From positions 62,001 through 126,000 of the forward strand of contig JACQDM010000005.1 of NCBI GenBank assembly GCA_016201045.1: a stretch of 64,000 nucleotides of DNA, read 5' to 3'. The DNA comes from Afipia sp. (GTDB lineage Bacteria; Pseudomonadota; Alphaproteobacteria; Rhizobiales; Xanthobacteraceae). Of the stretch, positions 52,679-61,819 are shown one piece after another. Within the stretch, counting starts at the first letter, position 1; every line of letters starts with the position of its first letter. The position numbers were made by a program, and so were the translations under genes. The notes beneath the pieces were generated by a model. The model made no database searches and had not been told where the DNA came from. It saw only the letters and a program-made list of their open reading frames with translations.

Positions 52679-54052
52679 CTATGCCGCTGCTGCAACCACG
52701 CGGTTGCGGCCGTCGTTCTTGGCCCGGTAGAGCGCCTGGTCGGCGCGCTTGAGGACATCGGCGATGTCTTCGCCCTTCGTTTCCAGCGTCGAGATACCAA
52801 TCGAAATCGTCACTTCAAGACGCTTGGCACCCTTGTCGATGGCAAACGGCTCGCCAGCGATCGAACGGCGCAGACGTTCCGCCACCATACCTGCGACGTG
52901 CAGATCGGTTTCCGGCATCACGATGACAAATTCCTCGCCGCCGTAACGGCAGGCGAGATCGATGCCGCGGATGGATTTGCGGATACGCACCGCAAATTCG
53001 CGCAGCACGTCGTCGCCCGCATCGTGGCCATGACTGTCGTTGATCGACTTGAAATAGTCGATGTCGAGCATCATCAGCGCCAGCGGCTTGGCGCGAGTTG
53101 CGGCCTGCTCGGCAAGCGTCGCGAGATGGCTTTCCATATAGCGGCGATTGTGCAGTCCCGTCAGTGCATCGGTGATAGCCATCTCGATCGAGTTCTGCAC
53201 GTTGTCGCGCAGATGATCGGTGTAGCGGCGCTTGCGAATCTGCGTGCGTGCGCGCGCAAGCAATTCGTTCTTGTCGACCGGACGCAGCAAATAATCATTC
53301 ACGCCGATCTCAAGTCCGCGCAGGAGACGCGAATTGTTATCGGCATCGGCGATGGCAAGGATAGGCACGCTGCGTGTGCGCTCCAGCGAACGCGCCTGAC
53401 TGCACAAACGCAATCCGTCGAAGTTCTCAAGACCGAGCGAGACGATCAGCAGATCGTAGTTGCCCTCGGCCGCATGAAATAACGCTTCCGCCGGATTAGG
53501 CTCAACATCGACGCTGTGCTCTTCGGCCAGAACCGGCGCCAGCCGCTCATAGGACGACGGCCTGTCATCGACCAGCAGAATGCGTCCGCCCTTGCCCGTG
53601 TCTGCGACTGCCTCGCGCTCCGGCGCGTTGACGCCGATTTCAAGCGACGTGATTGCACGCATTCGCAACTCATCGGTCATCATCTTCAATCGCGTCAGCG
53701 AGCGCACCCGCGCGATCATGACAACGTCCGAGACCGGCTTTGTCAGAAAGTCGTCAGCGCCGGCGTCGAGCCCGCGCACGCGATCCGCAGGACTGTCGAG
53801 CGCCGTCACCATGACGACTGGAATGAAATGCGTCTTGGGGTTGGACTTGAGGCGACGGCAAACTTCGAAGCCGTCGATATCCGGCATCATGACGTCGAGC
53901 AGGACAATGTCGCATTCGGCGCGCTCGCAAATTTCGAGCGCCTGCATTCCGCAGTTCGCGGTGACGACGTCAAAATACTCGGCGGACAAACGCGCCTCGA
54001 GCAACTTGACGTTGGCGACCATGTCATCGACGACCAGAACGCGGGCAGACAT
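52679..54052 (-). CDS. pleD: Diguanylate cyclase response regulator PleD
   Basis: PleD makes cyclic di-GMP at the swarmer-to-stalked or cell-pole transition in alphaproteobacteria. The 457-residue protein has REC1 with phospho-acceptor Asp53 (VLLDVMMPDIDGFE), then REC2 (about 155-275), in which the acceptor position reads DLLIVSLGLENFDG, without Asp, so it is a dimer adaptor as in Caulobacter. The GGDEF domain has RYGGEEFVIVMP as active site and the inhibitory I-site RGID five residues upstream. It lies 9 bp downstream of divK. Confidence 0.96.
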   Translation of the reverse strand: MSARVLVVDDMVANVKLLEARLSAEYFDVVTANCGMQALEICERAECDIVLLDVMMPDIDGFEVCRRLKSNPKTHFIPVVMVTALDSPADRVRGLDAGADDFLTKPVSDVVMIARVRSLTRLKMMTDELRMRAITSLEIGVNAPEREAVADTGKGGRILLVDDRPSSYERLAPVLAEEHSVDVEPNPAEALFHAAEGNYDLLIVSLGLENFDGLRLCSQARSLERTRSVPILAIADADNNSRLLRGLEIGVNDYLLRPVDKNELLARARTQIRKRRYTDHLRDNVQNSIEMAITDALTGLHNRRYMESHLATLAEQAATRAKPLALMMLDIDYFKSINDSHGHDAGDDVLREFAVRIRKSIRGIDLACRYGGEEFVIVMPETDLHVAGMVAERLRRSIAGEPFAIDKGAKRLEVTISIGISTLETKGEDIADVLKRADQALYRAKNDGRNRVVAAAA

Positions 54053-54061
54053 TTTCGTCTC

Positions 54062-54427
54062 CTAACCGATGAACCGGCGAACGGTTTCGATGAACTTTCC
54101 GACCGAGATCGGCTTGGACAGGTAGGCCTCGCAGCCGCCTTCGCGAATTCGCTCTTCGTCGCCCTTCATGGCAAAGGCCGTCACTGCAACAACTGGGATC
54201 GAGCGCAGTTCTGAATCGGCCTTGATCCAGCGCGTCACGTCGAGACCTGATACCTCCGGGAGCTGGATATCCATGAGGATCAGCGACGGTCGATGTTTGC
54301 GGGCGAGATCGAGGGCTTCAACGCCATTTCGCGTTCCTACCGTCTGGTAGCCATGAGCCTCCAGCAGATCGCGAAAGAGCTTCATGTTCAGTTCGTTGTC
54401 CTCCACGATCAGGACGGTCTTAGCCAT
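54062..54427 (-). CDS. divK: Single-domain response regulator DivK
   Basis: DivK relays cell-cycle phosphorylation between PleC/DivJ-type kinases and the CtrA pathway. The 121-residue REC domain has [20 protein letters not shown], phospho-acceptor Asp53 ([13 protein letters not shown]), [20 protein letters not shown] and the conserved Lys in [11 protein letters not shown]. It precedes pleD in one transcript, the standard pair in this class. It diverges from the DUF3572-dinB operon with a 123-bp gap. Confidence 0.97.
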   Translation of the reverse strand: MAKTVLIVEDNELNMKLFRDLLEAHGYQTVGTRNGVEALDLARKHRPSLILMDIQLPEVSGLDVTRWIKADSELRSIPVVAVTAFAMKGDEERIREGGCEAYLSKPISVGKFIETVRRFIG

Positions 54428-54550
54428 GCCGCCCTCCCATCTCGCAAAAGGCCTAACAATAGGAAATCGATAGAATTCGCCACGTCGTCATGACTCGGGC
54501 ATGATGGGTCAAAATAGAGGCGATAAGTTACGGAAAGGCAAACATCAGCA

Positions 54551-54835
54551 GTGAGAAAAGCCACCTCAGACCCCCGCGAAGTAGCTGAAATCGTGGCGAT
54601 TCAGGCGCTTTCCTTCCTCGCGTCCGACCCCGAGAGGCTGGGGCTGTTTCTGTCCGAAAGCGGTATAGGGCCGCAGACCTTGCGGACCTCCGCTGCGGAC
54701 CCGAAATTTCTAGCTGGCGTGCTCGATTTCATCCTGCGAGACGACGCGACCGTAAAGGCATTCGCCGGCGCTTCGCAGCTCACGCCAGAGACCGTGGCCA
54801 ATGCGCGCGAAACGCTCGATCCGCGCTGGGAGTAG
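54551..54835 (+). CDS. DUF3572 family protein
   Basis: A 94-residue helical protein found in Hyphomicrobiales, of no known activity. It starts at a GTG (MRKATSDPREVAEIVAIQAL), with FLASDPERLGLFLSESGIGP and FLAGVLDFILRDDATVKAFA as the hallmark blocks and LTPETVANARETLDPRWE at the end. Seven bp separate it from dinB, and the pair is conserved in its relatives, so a shared DNA repair role can be guessed but is not shown. Confidence 0.88.
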   Translation: MRKATSDPREVAEIVAIQALSFLASDPERLGLFLSESGIGPQTLRTSAADPKFLAGVLDFILRDDATVKAFAGASQLTPETVANARETLDPRWE

Positions 54836-54841
54836 AAGGCC

Positions 54842-56128
54842 GTGCGCGATGTTGCGGCAACGCATAGCGAGGGATTCTGCCGTGATTGCCTTTCGGACAC
54901 GACAGCTGCGGAGCCGCGCTGCCAGGAATGTGGCTCCCCTCGTCTCCTTCGACATCGCGCGCTGAATTCTCTCACGCTCGCGCACATCGATTGCGATGCC
55001 TTTTACGCGACCGTCGAGAAGCGCGACAATCCCGACATTGCCGACAAGCCCGTCATCATCGGCGGCGGGAAGCGCGGCGTCGTCTCGGCGGCCTGCTACA
55101 TTTCGCGTACCTATGGCGTGCGTTCCGCGATGCCGATGTTCAAGGCGCTTGCGCTTTGTCCGTCCGCAATCGTCGTTCGGCCGGACATGGCAAAATACGT
55201 TCGCGTTGGCCGCGAGGTGCGCCAAGCCATGATGGCTCTCACACCGCTGGTCGAACCATTGTCAATCGATGAAGCGTTTCTCGATTTATCCGGTACCGAA
55301 CGCGTGCATGGCATGATCGCCGCGAAAACTCTGGCAAAATTCGCGACGCAAGTTGCTCGCGATATCGGCATCACGGTTTCCGTAGGTCTGTCGGTGAACA
55401 AATTTCTCGCAAAAATCGCGTCCGATATCGACAAGCCGCGTGGGTTTGCAGCAATCGACCGTGATGACGCGCAGGTTTTGATGGCTGATAAATCCGTCGG
55501 CTTCATATACGGCGTCGGCCCAGCGTCGCAGGAAAAACTATCGCAGCACGGATTCCGGATTATCCAGGATTTGCAGCGCGCGGACGAAACCGATCTCATG
55601 AAACAGTTCGGTCCTGAAGGTCGCCGTCTGTGGCGGCTCGCGCGCGGCATCGACGACCGCAGCGTGGTCCCTGATCGCGGAGCCAAAACAATCTCGAACG
55701 AAACAACGCTGGAAATCGACGTGCGGGACTATGCAACGCTGGAGAAAATCTTGTGGCGGTTGTGCGAGAAGGTCTCCGCGCGCCTGAAAAGCGGCGACCT
55801 TTCAGGATCGACGATCACGCTTAAACTGAAGACTGCGGATTTCCGTCAGCGCACGCGATCGCAATCGATCCAGACCCCGACGCAACTCGCTGGACGGATT
55901 TTCGCAACGATCCGGGAAATGCTTGCCCGCGAGATCGACGGCACAGCATTCCGTCTAATCGGCGCTGGCGTCAGCGCGTTGAAACCCGGAGCCGATGCCG
56001 ACGACCAGGACCTATTGGGACGCCGCTCGGCATTTGCAGAGCGCGCGATGGATGATGTTCGCAAAAAGTTCGGCAAGGACGCCGTGATGAGGGGTATCTC
56101 CTACGACGGACCATCGAAAGCGACGTGA
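54842..56128 (+). CDS. dinB: DNA polymerase IV with N-terminal zinc ribbon
   Basis: Y-family polymerase that bypasses damaged bases. From the GTG at 54842 the 428-residue protein begins with a Cys4 element (GFCRDCLSDTTAAEPRCQEC, about 12-30) absent from the E. coli enzyme (351 residues). The palm has HIDCDAFYATVEKRDNPDIA, SAACYISRTYGVRSAMPMF and VEPLSIDEAFLDLSGTERVH, so the catalytic Asp/Asp-Glu set is complete. HhH and little finger domains follow (IGVG-type IYGVGPASQEKL). It lacks the C-terminal beta-clamp motif that I could be sure of. It follows DUF3572 by 6 bp. Confidence 0.94.
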   Translation: MRDVAATHSEGFCRDCLSDTTAAEPRCQECGSPRLLRHRALNSLTLAHIDCDAFYATVEKRDNPDIADKPVIIGGGKRGVVSAACYISRTYGVRSAMPMFKALALCPSAIVVRPDMAKYVRVGREVRQAMMALTPLVEPLSIDEAFLDLSGTERVHGMIAAKTLAKFATQVARDIGITVSVGLSVNKFLAKIASDIDKPRGFAAIDRDDAQVLMADKSVGFIYGVGPASQEKLSQHGFRIIQDLQRADETDLMKQFGPEGRRLWRLARGIDDRSVVPDRGAKTISNETTLEIDVRDYATLEKILWRLCEKVSARLKSGDLSGSTITLKLKTADFRQRTRSQSIQTPTQLAGRIFATIREMLAREIDGTAFRLIGAGVSALKPGADADDQDLLGRRSAFAERAMDDVRKKFGKDAVMRGISYDGPSKAT

Positions 56129-56140
56129 GCCCTTACGGGA

Positions 56141-57001
56141 TCATTTGCAGGGTTTGATGTCCTTGACGTCGATCTTGTCCATCGAACCCTTGATTACGAA
56201 ATCGTTGTAGTCAAGCAGCAGCGAGCGCGAAACGCCGTCCTCGTACAATTCAAATGACATCGCATAAACCGGAGTCTGCTCGCCCGCGTTCGGTTTTGCG
56301 GCGGCATCGTAATAACTGACAGTAACTGGCCAGCGTGTCAGTTGCTTGAACTTGTCATTGTTCGTTGTCGGATCAGGCGATGACGGCGCATGCGTGCCCG
56401 GGATCGGCCGACCGATCACGGTCAGGGTCTTGTAGACTTTCTCCCCATTGTCCGAGCCATCGTAGACGACGAGTTCGAGGATCGATTTTCCTTCGCGCGC
56501 GGCCTCGATGATGCGTTTGACTTGCTCGGTTGGAAACACCGCATTCTCGATGGTGAACGTTTTCGACTGAGGCTGTTTCAGTTTTACGGTGACTGTCTTG
56601 CCGTTGCGCTCGGCAACGCCGTCCACGAGGGTCGCATCGCCTTCATTCATTCGGGTTTCGATCTTGAAGCGATAGTTGTTGCCGTCGCCATCCTCCCAGC
56701 TCGTCGAACGCAAATCGCTCAAAGTCGATTTGCTTTCGCCCGTATCGAGTTGCGAGACCTGCCGAAAATCGGTCGTGTAGCCTTCACAGGCGTTTCCCGT
56801 GAAGTTGTAGAGAATGCGCCCGGTTGCTGCATTCACCGTGGCATTCCCGCGCGACTTCTGCAGGCTCAAATCGTAGACCGCCTGATGCGGCAGAAAAGGA
56901 ACGCTCGATGCAGCCTTCGCGCGCGAGAATGAGACATCGGCGCAAAGTGCGGCCGACGACAGCACGACGATCACGGTCAGAGTGCGGCTTGCGCCCAGCA
57001 T
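56141..57001 (-). CDS. eipB: Envelope integrity protein EipB (DUF1849)
   Basis: EipB is a periplasmic beta-spiral protein needed for envelope stability in Brucella. The start at 57001 has AAGGAG 6 nt upstream and gives 286 residues with a signal peptide (MLGASRTLTVIVVLSSAALC, cut near KAA-SS). The mature part has LPHQAVYDLSLQKSRGN, YNFTGNACEGYTTDFRQVSQ and the ending KDIKPCK: the Cys of GNACEGY and the Cys three residues before the end match the conserved EipB disulfide. It is convergent with dinB. Confidence 0.9.
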   Translation of the reverse strand: MLGASRTLTVIVVLSSAALCADVSFSRAKAASSVPFLPHQAVYDLSLQKSRGNATVNAATGRILYNFTGNACEGYTTDFRQVSQLDTGESKSTLSDLRSTSWEDGDGNNYRFKIETRMNEGDATLVDGVAERNGKTVTVKLKQPQSKTFTIENAVFPTEQVKRIIEAAREGKSILELVVYDGSDNGEKVYKTLTVIGRPIPGTHAPSSPDPTTNNDKFKQLTRWPVTVSYYDAAAKPNAGEQTPVYAMSFELYEDGVSRSLLLDYNDFVIKGSMDKIDVKDIKPCK

Positions 57002-57215
57002 GGTTGCTCCTTGAAATATCGAATCAAACGATAGTGACGGCCGGACCGCTCTGCAACGGTGCGATCCGTTATGACGAGCATAGTGACGTGAAAAAGAGCC
57101 TTTTTCGGGGAATTCGGTCGCGCGGTCGCGGGTGGACATCCTCTATTCGATAGGCGAAACAAAGCGGCACGCCAGTAGCGCGCAGTCGGCAATCTCCTAT
57201 TCAATGAGGGCGGGA

Positions 57216-57683
57216 ATGACAGGAACGGTCGAACAAAAGTTGAGCGCACTCGGGATCGAATTGCATGAACCTCGCGCTCCGGCCGCCAACTATGTTGGAT
57301 TTGTCCGCACTGGAAATCTCCTGATGGTATCGGGGCAGGTTTGCTACAGCTCTGACGGGAAGCTGATCGCGAAGGGCAAGCTCGGCGCAGGTGTAAGCGT
57401 CGAACAGGGAGCGGCAGCCGCGCGTGGTTGCGCCGTCAATATCCTCGCACAGGTGAAGCTCGCACTCGGTGATCTTGATAAAGTCACGCGCGTTGTCCTG
57501 CTCGGTGGATTCGTCAACTCTGCTCCCGATTTTTTTGAAGGCCCGAAGGTGCTCAACGGCGCATCCGATCTTATGGTCGCGGTCTTCGGCGACAAAGGTC
57601 GCCACGCGCGAACGACCGTCGGCGTGGCCTCCCTGCCCTCCGACGCCGCCGTCGAAGTCGAGGCCATGTTTGAGGTCGCTTGA
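57216..57683 (+). CDS. RidA/YjgF-family protein
   Basis: RidA enzymes hydrolyse reactive enamine/imine intermediates released by PLP enzymes. From the ATG at 57216 (after GAGGG) the protein has 155 residues: EQKLSALGIELHEPRAPAAN, NLLMVSGQVCYSSDGKLIAK, GAAAARGCAVNILAQVKLAL, and HARTTVGVASLPSDAAVEVE, with the Arg-Thr active site of the family. This longer subgroup (155 against 128) is common in alphaproteobacteria. The 3' end overlaps the GDPD start by 4 bp. Confidence 0.9.
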   Translation: MTGTVEQKLSALGIELHEPRAPAANYVGFVRTGNLLMVSGQVCYSSDGKLIAKGKLGAGVSVEQGAAAARGCAVNILAQVKLALGDLDKVTRVVLLGGFVNSAPDFFEGPKVLNGASDLMVAVFGDKGRHARTTVGVASLPSDAAVEVEAMFEVA

Positions 57684-58444
57684 ACTTGTTCGCGCGTGCA
57701 CCAGCGTGGCTTACGGCGCGACCCATTGCGCATCGCGGTCTGCATGACCGCTCTCGCGGGCTGGTCGAAAACATGCCGTCGTCGATCGACGCCGCAGTCG
57801 CGCGCAATTTCGGAATCGAGGTCGATCTCCAGCTCTCCGGTGACGATGAAGCCATGGTGCATCACGACCATCAGCTGGGCCGCCTCACCGAAGGCAGCGG
57901 CGACCTTCTGACGAAGACCGCCGCCGAGTTGAAATCGGTTCCGTTCAAAGACACGACAGACCGCATGATGACGCTGGGCGATCTTTGCGACCGTGTCGCA
58001 GGCCGTGTTCCGCTCGTGCTTGAGGTGAAAAGCCGTTTCAACCGGGATCGCAAACTGGTTACGCGGATGGCGGAGATTCTCGGCGGCTATGCGGGGCCTG
58101 CTGTCGCCATGTCGTTCGATCCGGATCAGGTGCTTGCGATCCGCGATCTGATGCCACGAATTCCGCGCGGTGTCGTCGCGGAGCGGTATTACAAGGAAGA
58201 CGAGTGGCAGCGACTACCGCCGGATATTGTTCATCGCATGATAGGGCTGCGGCATGCATTCCAAACGCGACCGCATTTCATCGCCTACTGGGTCAATGAA
58301 TTGCCGGCACCCGCTCCCTGGATCGCGCGGAACATCTTTGGCTGTTCGCTGCTGACATGGACGGTACGGACACCGGAACAGCGGGATCGGGCGTCACAAT
58401 ATGCGGACCAGATGATCTTCGAGGGGTTTGTTCCGGCCGACTAG
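57680..58444 (+). CDS. Glycerophosphodiester phosphodiesterase family protein
   Basis: GDPD enzymes cut glycerophosphodiesters to glycerol-3-phosphate. The 254-residue cytoplasmic form has RPIAHRGLHDRSRGLVENMP with the catalytic His/Arg and Glu, FGIEVDLQLSGDDEAMVHHD with the ExD and His, LGRLTEGSGDL and LVLEVKSRFN. The chosen start is a TTG overlapping the RidA gene stop by 4 bp (GAGG 4 nt before); TTG at 57686 is also possible. It has no signal peptide, unlike GlpQ. The C-terminal LLTWTVRTPEQRDRASQYAD is the usual last strand and helix. Confidence 0.87.
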   Translation: MNLFARAPAWLTARPIAHRGLHDRSRGLVENMPSSIDAAVARNFGIEVDLQLSGDDEAMVHHDHQLGRLTEGSGDLLTKTAAELKSVPFKDTTDRMMTLGDLCDRVAGRVPLVLEVKSRFNRDRKLVTRMAEILGGYAGPAVAMSFDPDQVLAIRDLMPRIPRGVVAERYYKEDEWQRLPPDIVHRMIGLRHAFQTRPHFIAYWVNELPAPAPWIARNIFGCSLLTWTVRTPEQRDRASQYADQMIFEGFVPAD

Positions 58445-58561
58445 ACCAATGCAGTGGAGGACCGCACCAGGTTGCCCAAACACTTGAAGTCAACCCTGCA
58501 AAATCCGATTTAACCTATTGGGCAGAATCGATTCTTCATTGCCAAGCGGTGCGCTCTCCCA

Positions 58562-59776
58562 TTGACGGATCTATCCGACATCACGCTCGAAGCCGTGTCA
58601 TCCGTCGCCCAAATTTCGGCGGGGGATTGGGACGCTTGCGCCAATCCCAAAAGCACCGTGTCGCCTGCCTCACCCGATACTGCAAGAGATTCGCACCCCG
58701 ATTCCGCTGGTGGCTACAACCCATTCGTCTCGCACGCATTTTTCGGCGCGCTTGAGAACTCACTTTCGGCATGCGCCCGTACCGGCTGGGGACCACGCCA
58801 TCTGATTGCCCGCAACGCCGGCGAGATCGTCGGCATTGTACCGTGTTATCTGAAAAGCCACTCGCAAGGCGAATATGTCTTCGATCACGGATGGGCAGAT
58901 GCGTTCGAGCGCGCAGGCGGCAGTTACTATCCGAAACTGCAGGCGACAGTTCCGTTCACACCCGCAGCGGGTTCTCGCCTGCTGGTGCGGCCTTGCGCCG
59001 ACGCGACGCCGATAAGGGAAGCACTGGCAGGTGGATTGATCGGACTGTGCGAAGCAACGCAGGCCTCATCCGTCCATGTGACGTTCGCACGCGAGGACGA
59101 ATGGGATTTTCTAGCCAAGCGCGGCTTCCTACAGCGCACAGACCAGCAATTCCACTGGCGCAACGAAGGTTACGGCACTTTCGAGGACTTTCTGAGTACG
59201 TTGAATTCGCGCCACCGGAAGGCGATCCGTCGCGAGCGGCGAGATGCGCTGGAGAATGGCATCACAATTCACGCGCTGAATGGAAGCGAGATTACTGAAG
59301 AAGTGTGGGACGCGTTCTTCACGTTCTACATGGAGACGGGTTCACGAAAATGGGGCCGACCCTATCTGACGCGCGAGTTCTACCGGCTGATCGGCGAAAC
59401 GATGGCGGACGATGTGCTGCTGATCATGGCCAATCGCGACGGTCGCTGGATCGCGGGCGCGATCAATTTCATAGGTTCCGACACGCTGTTCGGTCGGAAC
59501 TGGGGTGCAGTCGAACATCATCCGTTTCTGCATTTCGAAGTCTGCTACTATCAGGCGATCGATTTTGCCATCAGGAAGGGCTTGAATCGCGTCGAAGCCG
59601 GCGCACAGGGCGAGCACAAGATCGCGCGCGGTTATCTGCCCCAGACTACATACTCCGCGCATTATATTGCCGATCCGTCTCTGCGGCGCGCCGTCGGCGA
59701 TTATCTCAAGCGCGAGCGGCAGTATGTGCGCGAAGCGGTTCGCGAACTGACGGAAGCCGGGCCATTTCGCAAATAG
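58562..59776 (+). CDS. GNAT-fold protein, COG3146 (DUF482) family
   Basis: The 404-residue protein belongs to the peptidogalycan biosynthesis/acyltransferase-like group COG3146, which has duplicated GNAT folds as in FemAB-type transferases. Signatures: FVSHAFFGALENSLSACART, HGWADAFERAGGSYYPKLQA, FLQRTDQQFHWRNEGYGTFE, DFLSTLNSRHRKAIRRERRD, GSDTLFGRNWGAVEHHPFLH and EAGAQGEHKIARGYLPQTTY. The acyl donor and acceptor are not known. A TTG start at 58562 was kept because homology begins close to it, although no ribosome-binding site is evident. It is 118 bp after the GDPD gene and 72 bp before the HIT gene. Confidence 0.86.
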   Translation: MTDLSDITLEAVSSVAQISAGDWDACANPKSTVSPASPDTARDSHPDSAGGYNPFVSHAFFGALENSLSACARTGWGPRHLIARNAGEIVGIVPCYLKSHSQGEYVFDHGWADAFERAGGSYYPKLQATVPFTPAAGSRLLVRPCADATPIREALAGGLIGLCEATQASSVHVTFAREDEWDFLAKRGFLQRTDQQFHWRNEGYGTFEDFLSTLNSRHRKAIRRERRDALENGITIHALNGSEITEEVWDAFFTFYMETGSRKWGRPYLTREFYRLIGETMADDVLLIMANRDGRWIAGAINFIGSDTLFGRNWGAVEHHPFLHFEVCYYQAIDFAIRKGLNRVEAGAQGEHKIARGYLPQTTYSAHYIADPSLRRAVGDYLKRERQYVREAVRELTEAGPFRK

Positions 59777-59848
59777 CGCGGTGATCGCGGCGGCTTGACG
59801 TTCGCTGCCTTCGCAGCGAAGGTTGCTCAATCACAAACGGAATACGCG

Positions 59849-60274
59849 ATGACCGCTTACGACAGCAACAACATCTTCGCCAAGATCCTTCGCGGCGAAT
59901 TCCCGTGCTACAAGATATATGAGGATGACCACACCATCGCGTTCCTGGACATCATGCCGCGATGCCCGGGTCATACGCTCGTGATTCCGAAAGCACCCGC
60001 GCGCAACATCCTCGACATTAGCCCGGACGATCTTGCGCACGTCGCGCGGACTGCGAAGAAAATAGCAGTCGCAGGCAAAAAGGCCTTCGGCGCGGACGGG
60101 ATCACGTTGCAGCAATTCAGTGAAGCCGCGGGCGGGCAAGTCGTGTTTCATCTTCATGTGCACGTCATGCCCCGCGCTGAGGGAGTGGCATTGCTGCCGG
60201 CAGCGTCACGCAAGGAAGACGCCAAAGTCCTTGAGGGTCATGCCGCGCGATTGATCGCGGCGTTAAAGAGCTAG
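59849..60274 (+). CDS. HIT-family nucleotide-binding hydrolase
   Basis: HIT proteins hydrolyse adenosine phosphoramidate and related nucleotides. The 141-residue protein starts MTAYDSNNIFAKILRGEFPC, continues FLDIMPRCPGHTLVIPKAPA and QQFSEAAGGQVVFHLHVHVM, in which HLHVHVMPR is the HxHxHxx active motif. The length is typical of Hint-like members. It overlaps the convergent azlD stop by 4 bp. An upstream frame extension of 18 residues was rejected as it ignores the family start. Confidence 0.94.
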   Translation: MTAYDSNNIFAKILRGEFPCYKIYEDDHTIAFLDIMPRCPGHTLVIPKAPARNILDISPDDLAHVARTAKKIAVAGKKAFGADGITLQQFSEAAGGQVVFHLHVHVMPRAEGVALLPAASRKEDAKVLEGHAARLIAALKS

Positions 60275-60612
60275 CCGAACCACCATTTGCCGGCCAGAAC
60301 GCAGATCTCACCAACGATGACGCCGACGAATACGGATTTGCGTGCGGCGAGATAGACCGTAAACCCGATCACTGTCGATCCAAATCGAACGAAGGCTGGA
60401 ACGGCTGCCAGCGCACCCGGAGGCGCAATCAGAATTTGCGCGATGACTCCCGCCAGAATGGCTGCTGACACGGCACGCACCCAGACCAGAATTTCCGAAT
60501 CCTCATGAACGCGTCTGCCCACGACGAAACCTAAGAAGCGCCAGACTTCATTCGGCAGGAAGCCCGCGAAGACCAGCAACGCAAGCGCATGCGCATCGCC
60601 GAAAATCGTCAT
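60271..60612 (-). CDS. azlD: AzlD-family branched-chain amino acid export subunit
   Basis: AzlD is the small membrane subunit of the AzlCD amino acid exporter. The 113-residue protein has three to four helices (ALALLVFAGFLPNEVWRFLG, IAQILIAPPGALAAVPAFVR, GVIVGEICVLAGKWWFG) with the usual FLGFVVGRRVHEDSEILVWV loop. It starts 4 bp inside the end of azlC (60609-60612) and ends overlapping the HIT gene. Confidence 0.88.
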   Translation of the reverse strand: MTIFGDAHALALLVFAGFLPNEVWRFLGFVVGRRVHEDSEILVWVRAVSAAILAGVIAQILIAPPGALAAVPAFVRFGSTVIGFTVYLAARKSVFVGVIVGEICVLAGKWWFG

Positions 60613-61376
60613 GCTGCCGCCTTCCGCCAGCGGTGGGCGACATAAGCAAGCGTTCCTGCAACGACGCCGCTGATGAGAATCTCAAGACCCGTGTTGAGGA
60701 ACGATACAACGGGATAGAGCGCGAGGCCCAGCGCGAGCGCGAGTTTGTCCACCAGCCGATGAGCGTTGCGCGCTGTAGACAATAAAAACGTCAACGGTGT
60801 CAGCGCGAGAATTCCAGCTGCGAGCAGCGGCGGAAGATTGGCCGCAAGGCCATAACCCGCGCCCGTCGCCACTGCACTCATGATTAGAAGTGCACCGCCA
60901 AGGCCATTCAGAAAGGCTACGCGCGATGCCCGGGGCACATGCGGCAAAAGGCGAAAGCTCTCCACCCACACCGTCACCGCAACCATGTGTGCAGGCAATA
61001 CGAGCTGCGCTGTTCTGGTTTGCGGCGCGCGCAACATAGGCATCACAGAAACAATCATCGGCAAGAGCCGGATAGCACTGATCGTAACGGCGATGGCGGA
61101 CTCCAGAAGCGTCGCGCCAGCATGCGCCGTGGTAATAAGGATAACCTGTGCAGGCGCGGCCCAGATCAAGATGGTGCTGGCAAGCGACCAGCTCAGCGTA
61201 TAGCCGGAATCATGAGCCAGCGCGCCGACGCCGATAAACGTGCCGCACAGGACCAGCGCAAGGACCGAGGACAATCCCGACGTTACGCCGAGGACGAAAG
61301 CGCCGGATGCTTTTTGCCAACGCGGAGAATCGAGGGAAGGAAGCGCCAAGCGAGGAGTACCGGGTGAATCGATCAC
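60609..61376 (-). CDS. azlC: AzlC-family branched-chain amino acid export permease
   Basis: AzlC is the large subunit of the exporter for branched-chain amino acids and analogues. The 255-residue protein has about seven helices, an early VLALVLCGTFIGVGALAHDS, ILIWAAPAQVILITTAHAGA (the conserved AGAAQ-like segment), ISAIRLLPMIVSVMPMLR and AHMVAVTVWVESFRLLPHVP. It overlaps azlD by 4 bp, as usual. No regulator (AzlB/Lrp) lies nearby. Confidence 0.88.
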   Translation of the reverse strand: MIDSPGTPRLALPSLDSPRWQKASGAFVLGVTSGLSSVLALVLCGTFIGVGALAHDSGYTLSWSLASTILIWAAPAQVILITTAHAGATLLESAIAVTISAIRLLPMIVSVMPMLRAPQTRTAQLVLPAHMVAVTVWVESFRLLPHVPRASRVAFLNGLGGALLIMSAVATGAGYGLAANLPPLLAAGILALTPLTFLLSTARNAHRLVDKLALALGLALYPVVSFLNTGLEILISGVVAGTLAYVAHRWRKAAA

Positions 61377-61467
61377 CCCATCTCGCGAGCGAAATGCAAT
61401 GCCGTCAAGTCAATCTGCCCCTCTTTTGCGGGAGGCAGACGTCGTGCAAATGCGACGCTCGAATCGA

Positions 61468-61557
61468 TCAGATCGATGGCTCGCGAGCGGTCGACGACAT
61501 CGAGGCGATCACGCACAAGGCAGCGAAAGCCAAGCCGATCATTCCGAATGTAACCAC
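61468..61557 (-). CDS. Putative 29-residue hydrophobic peptide
   Basis: A GTG at 61555-61557 preceded by AGGAGG (5-6 nt) starts a 29-residue frame: MVTFGMIGLAFAALCVIASM, then STAREPSI. It would be one membrane helix with a short polar tail. The strong ribosome-binding site supports expression, but nothing else does. It lies between azlC and the PilZ gene in 443 bp (61377-61819) that holds no other gene I can see; that gap also has TTAA/ATTAAT-rich stretches likely to include the PilZ promoter. Confidence 0.35.
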   Translation of the reverse strand: MVTFGMIGLAFAALCVIASMSSTAREPSI

Positions 61558-61819
61558 AACAGCCTCCTGGCTCCTGCGCCATTCCGGCGCGCGAACCAGA
61601 TGATTGGAAAACGGTTTCGCAAAACTTAATCGAAAAACGTCGTAATCGCGTTAGCATTTTGTTGAGCATGATCGCTGTGGCATTAATTGAAGTTATGCCT
61701 ATTTTTACTGGACTTCTGAGATCGCGAGAGGTCCGCCCCGCATTAACCGTGCAAGCAGAATCGTAGCTCGTCGTAGCCTCGGCGGGGTAAGTTGCCACCG
61801 ACGAAAACGAAGGTGAACC

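Noticed and set aside
52679-54052. PleD second receiver lacking the phospho-acceptor Asp as a novelty
   Set aside because: This is the normal state of PleD REC2 in Caulobacter and relatives.
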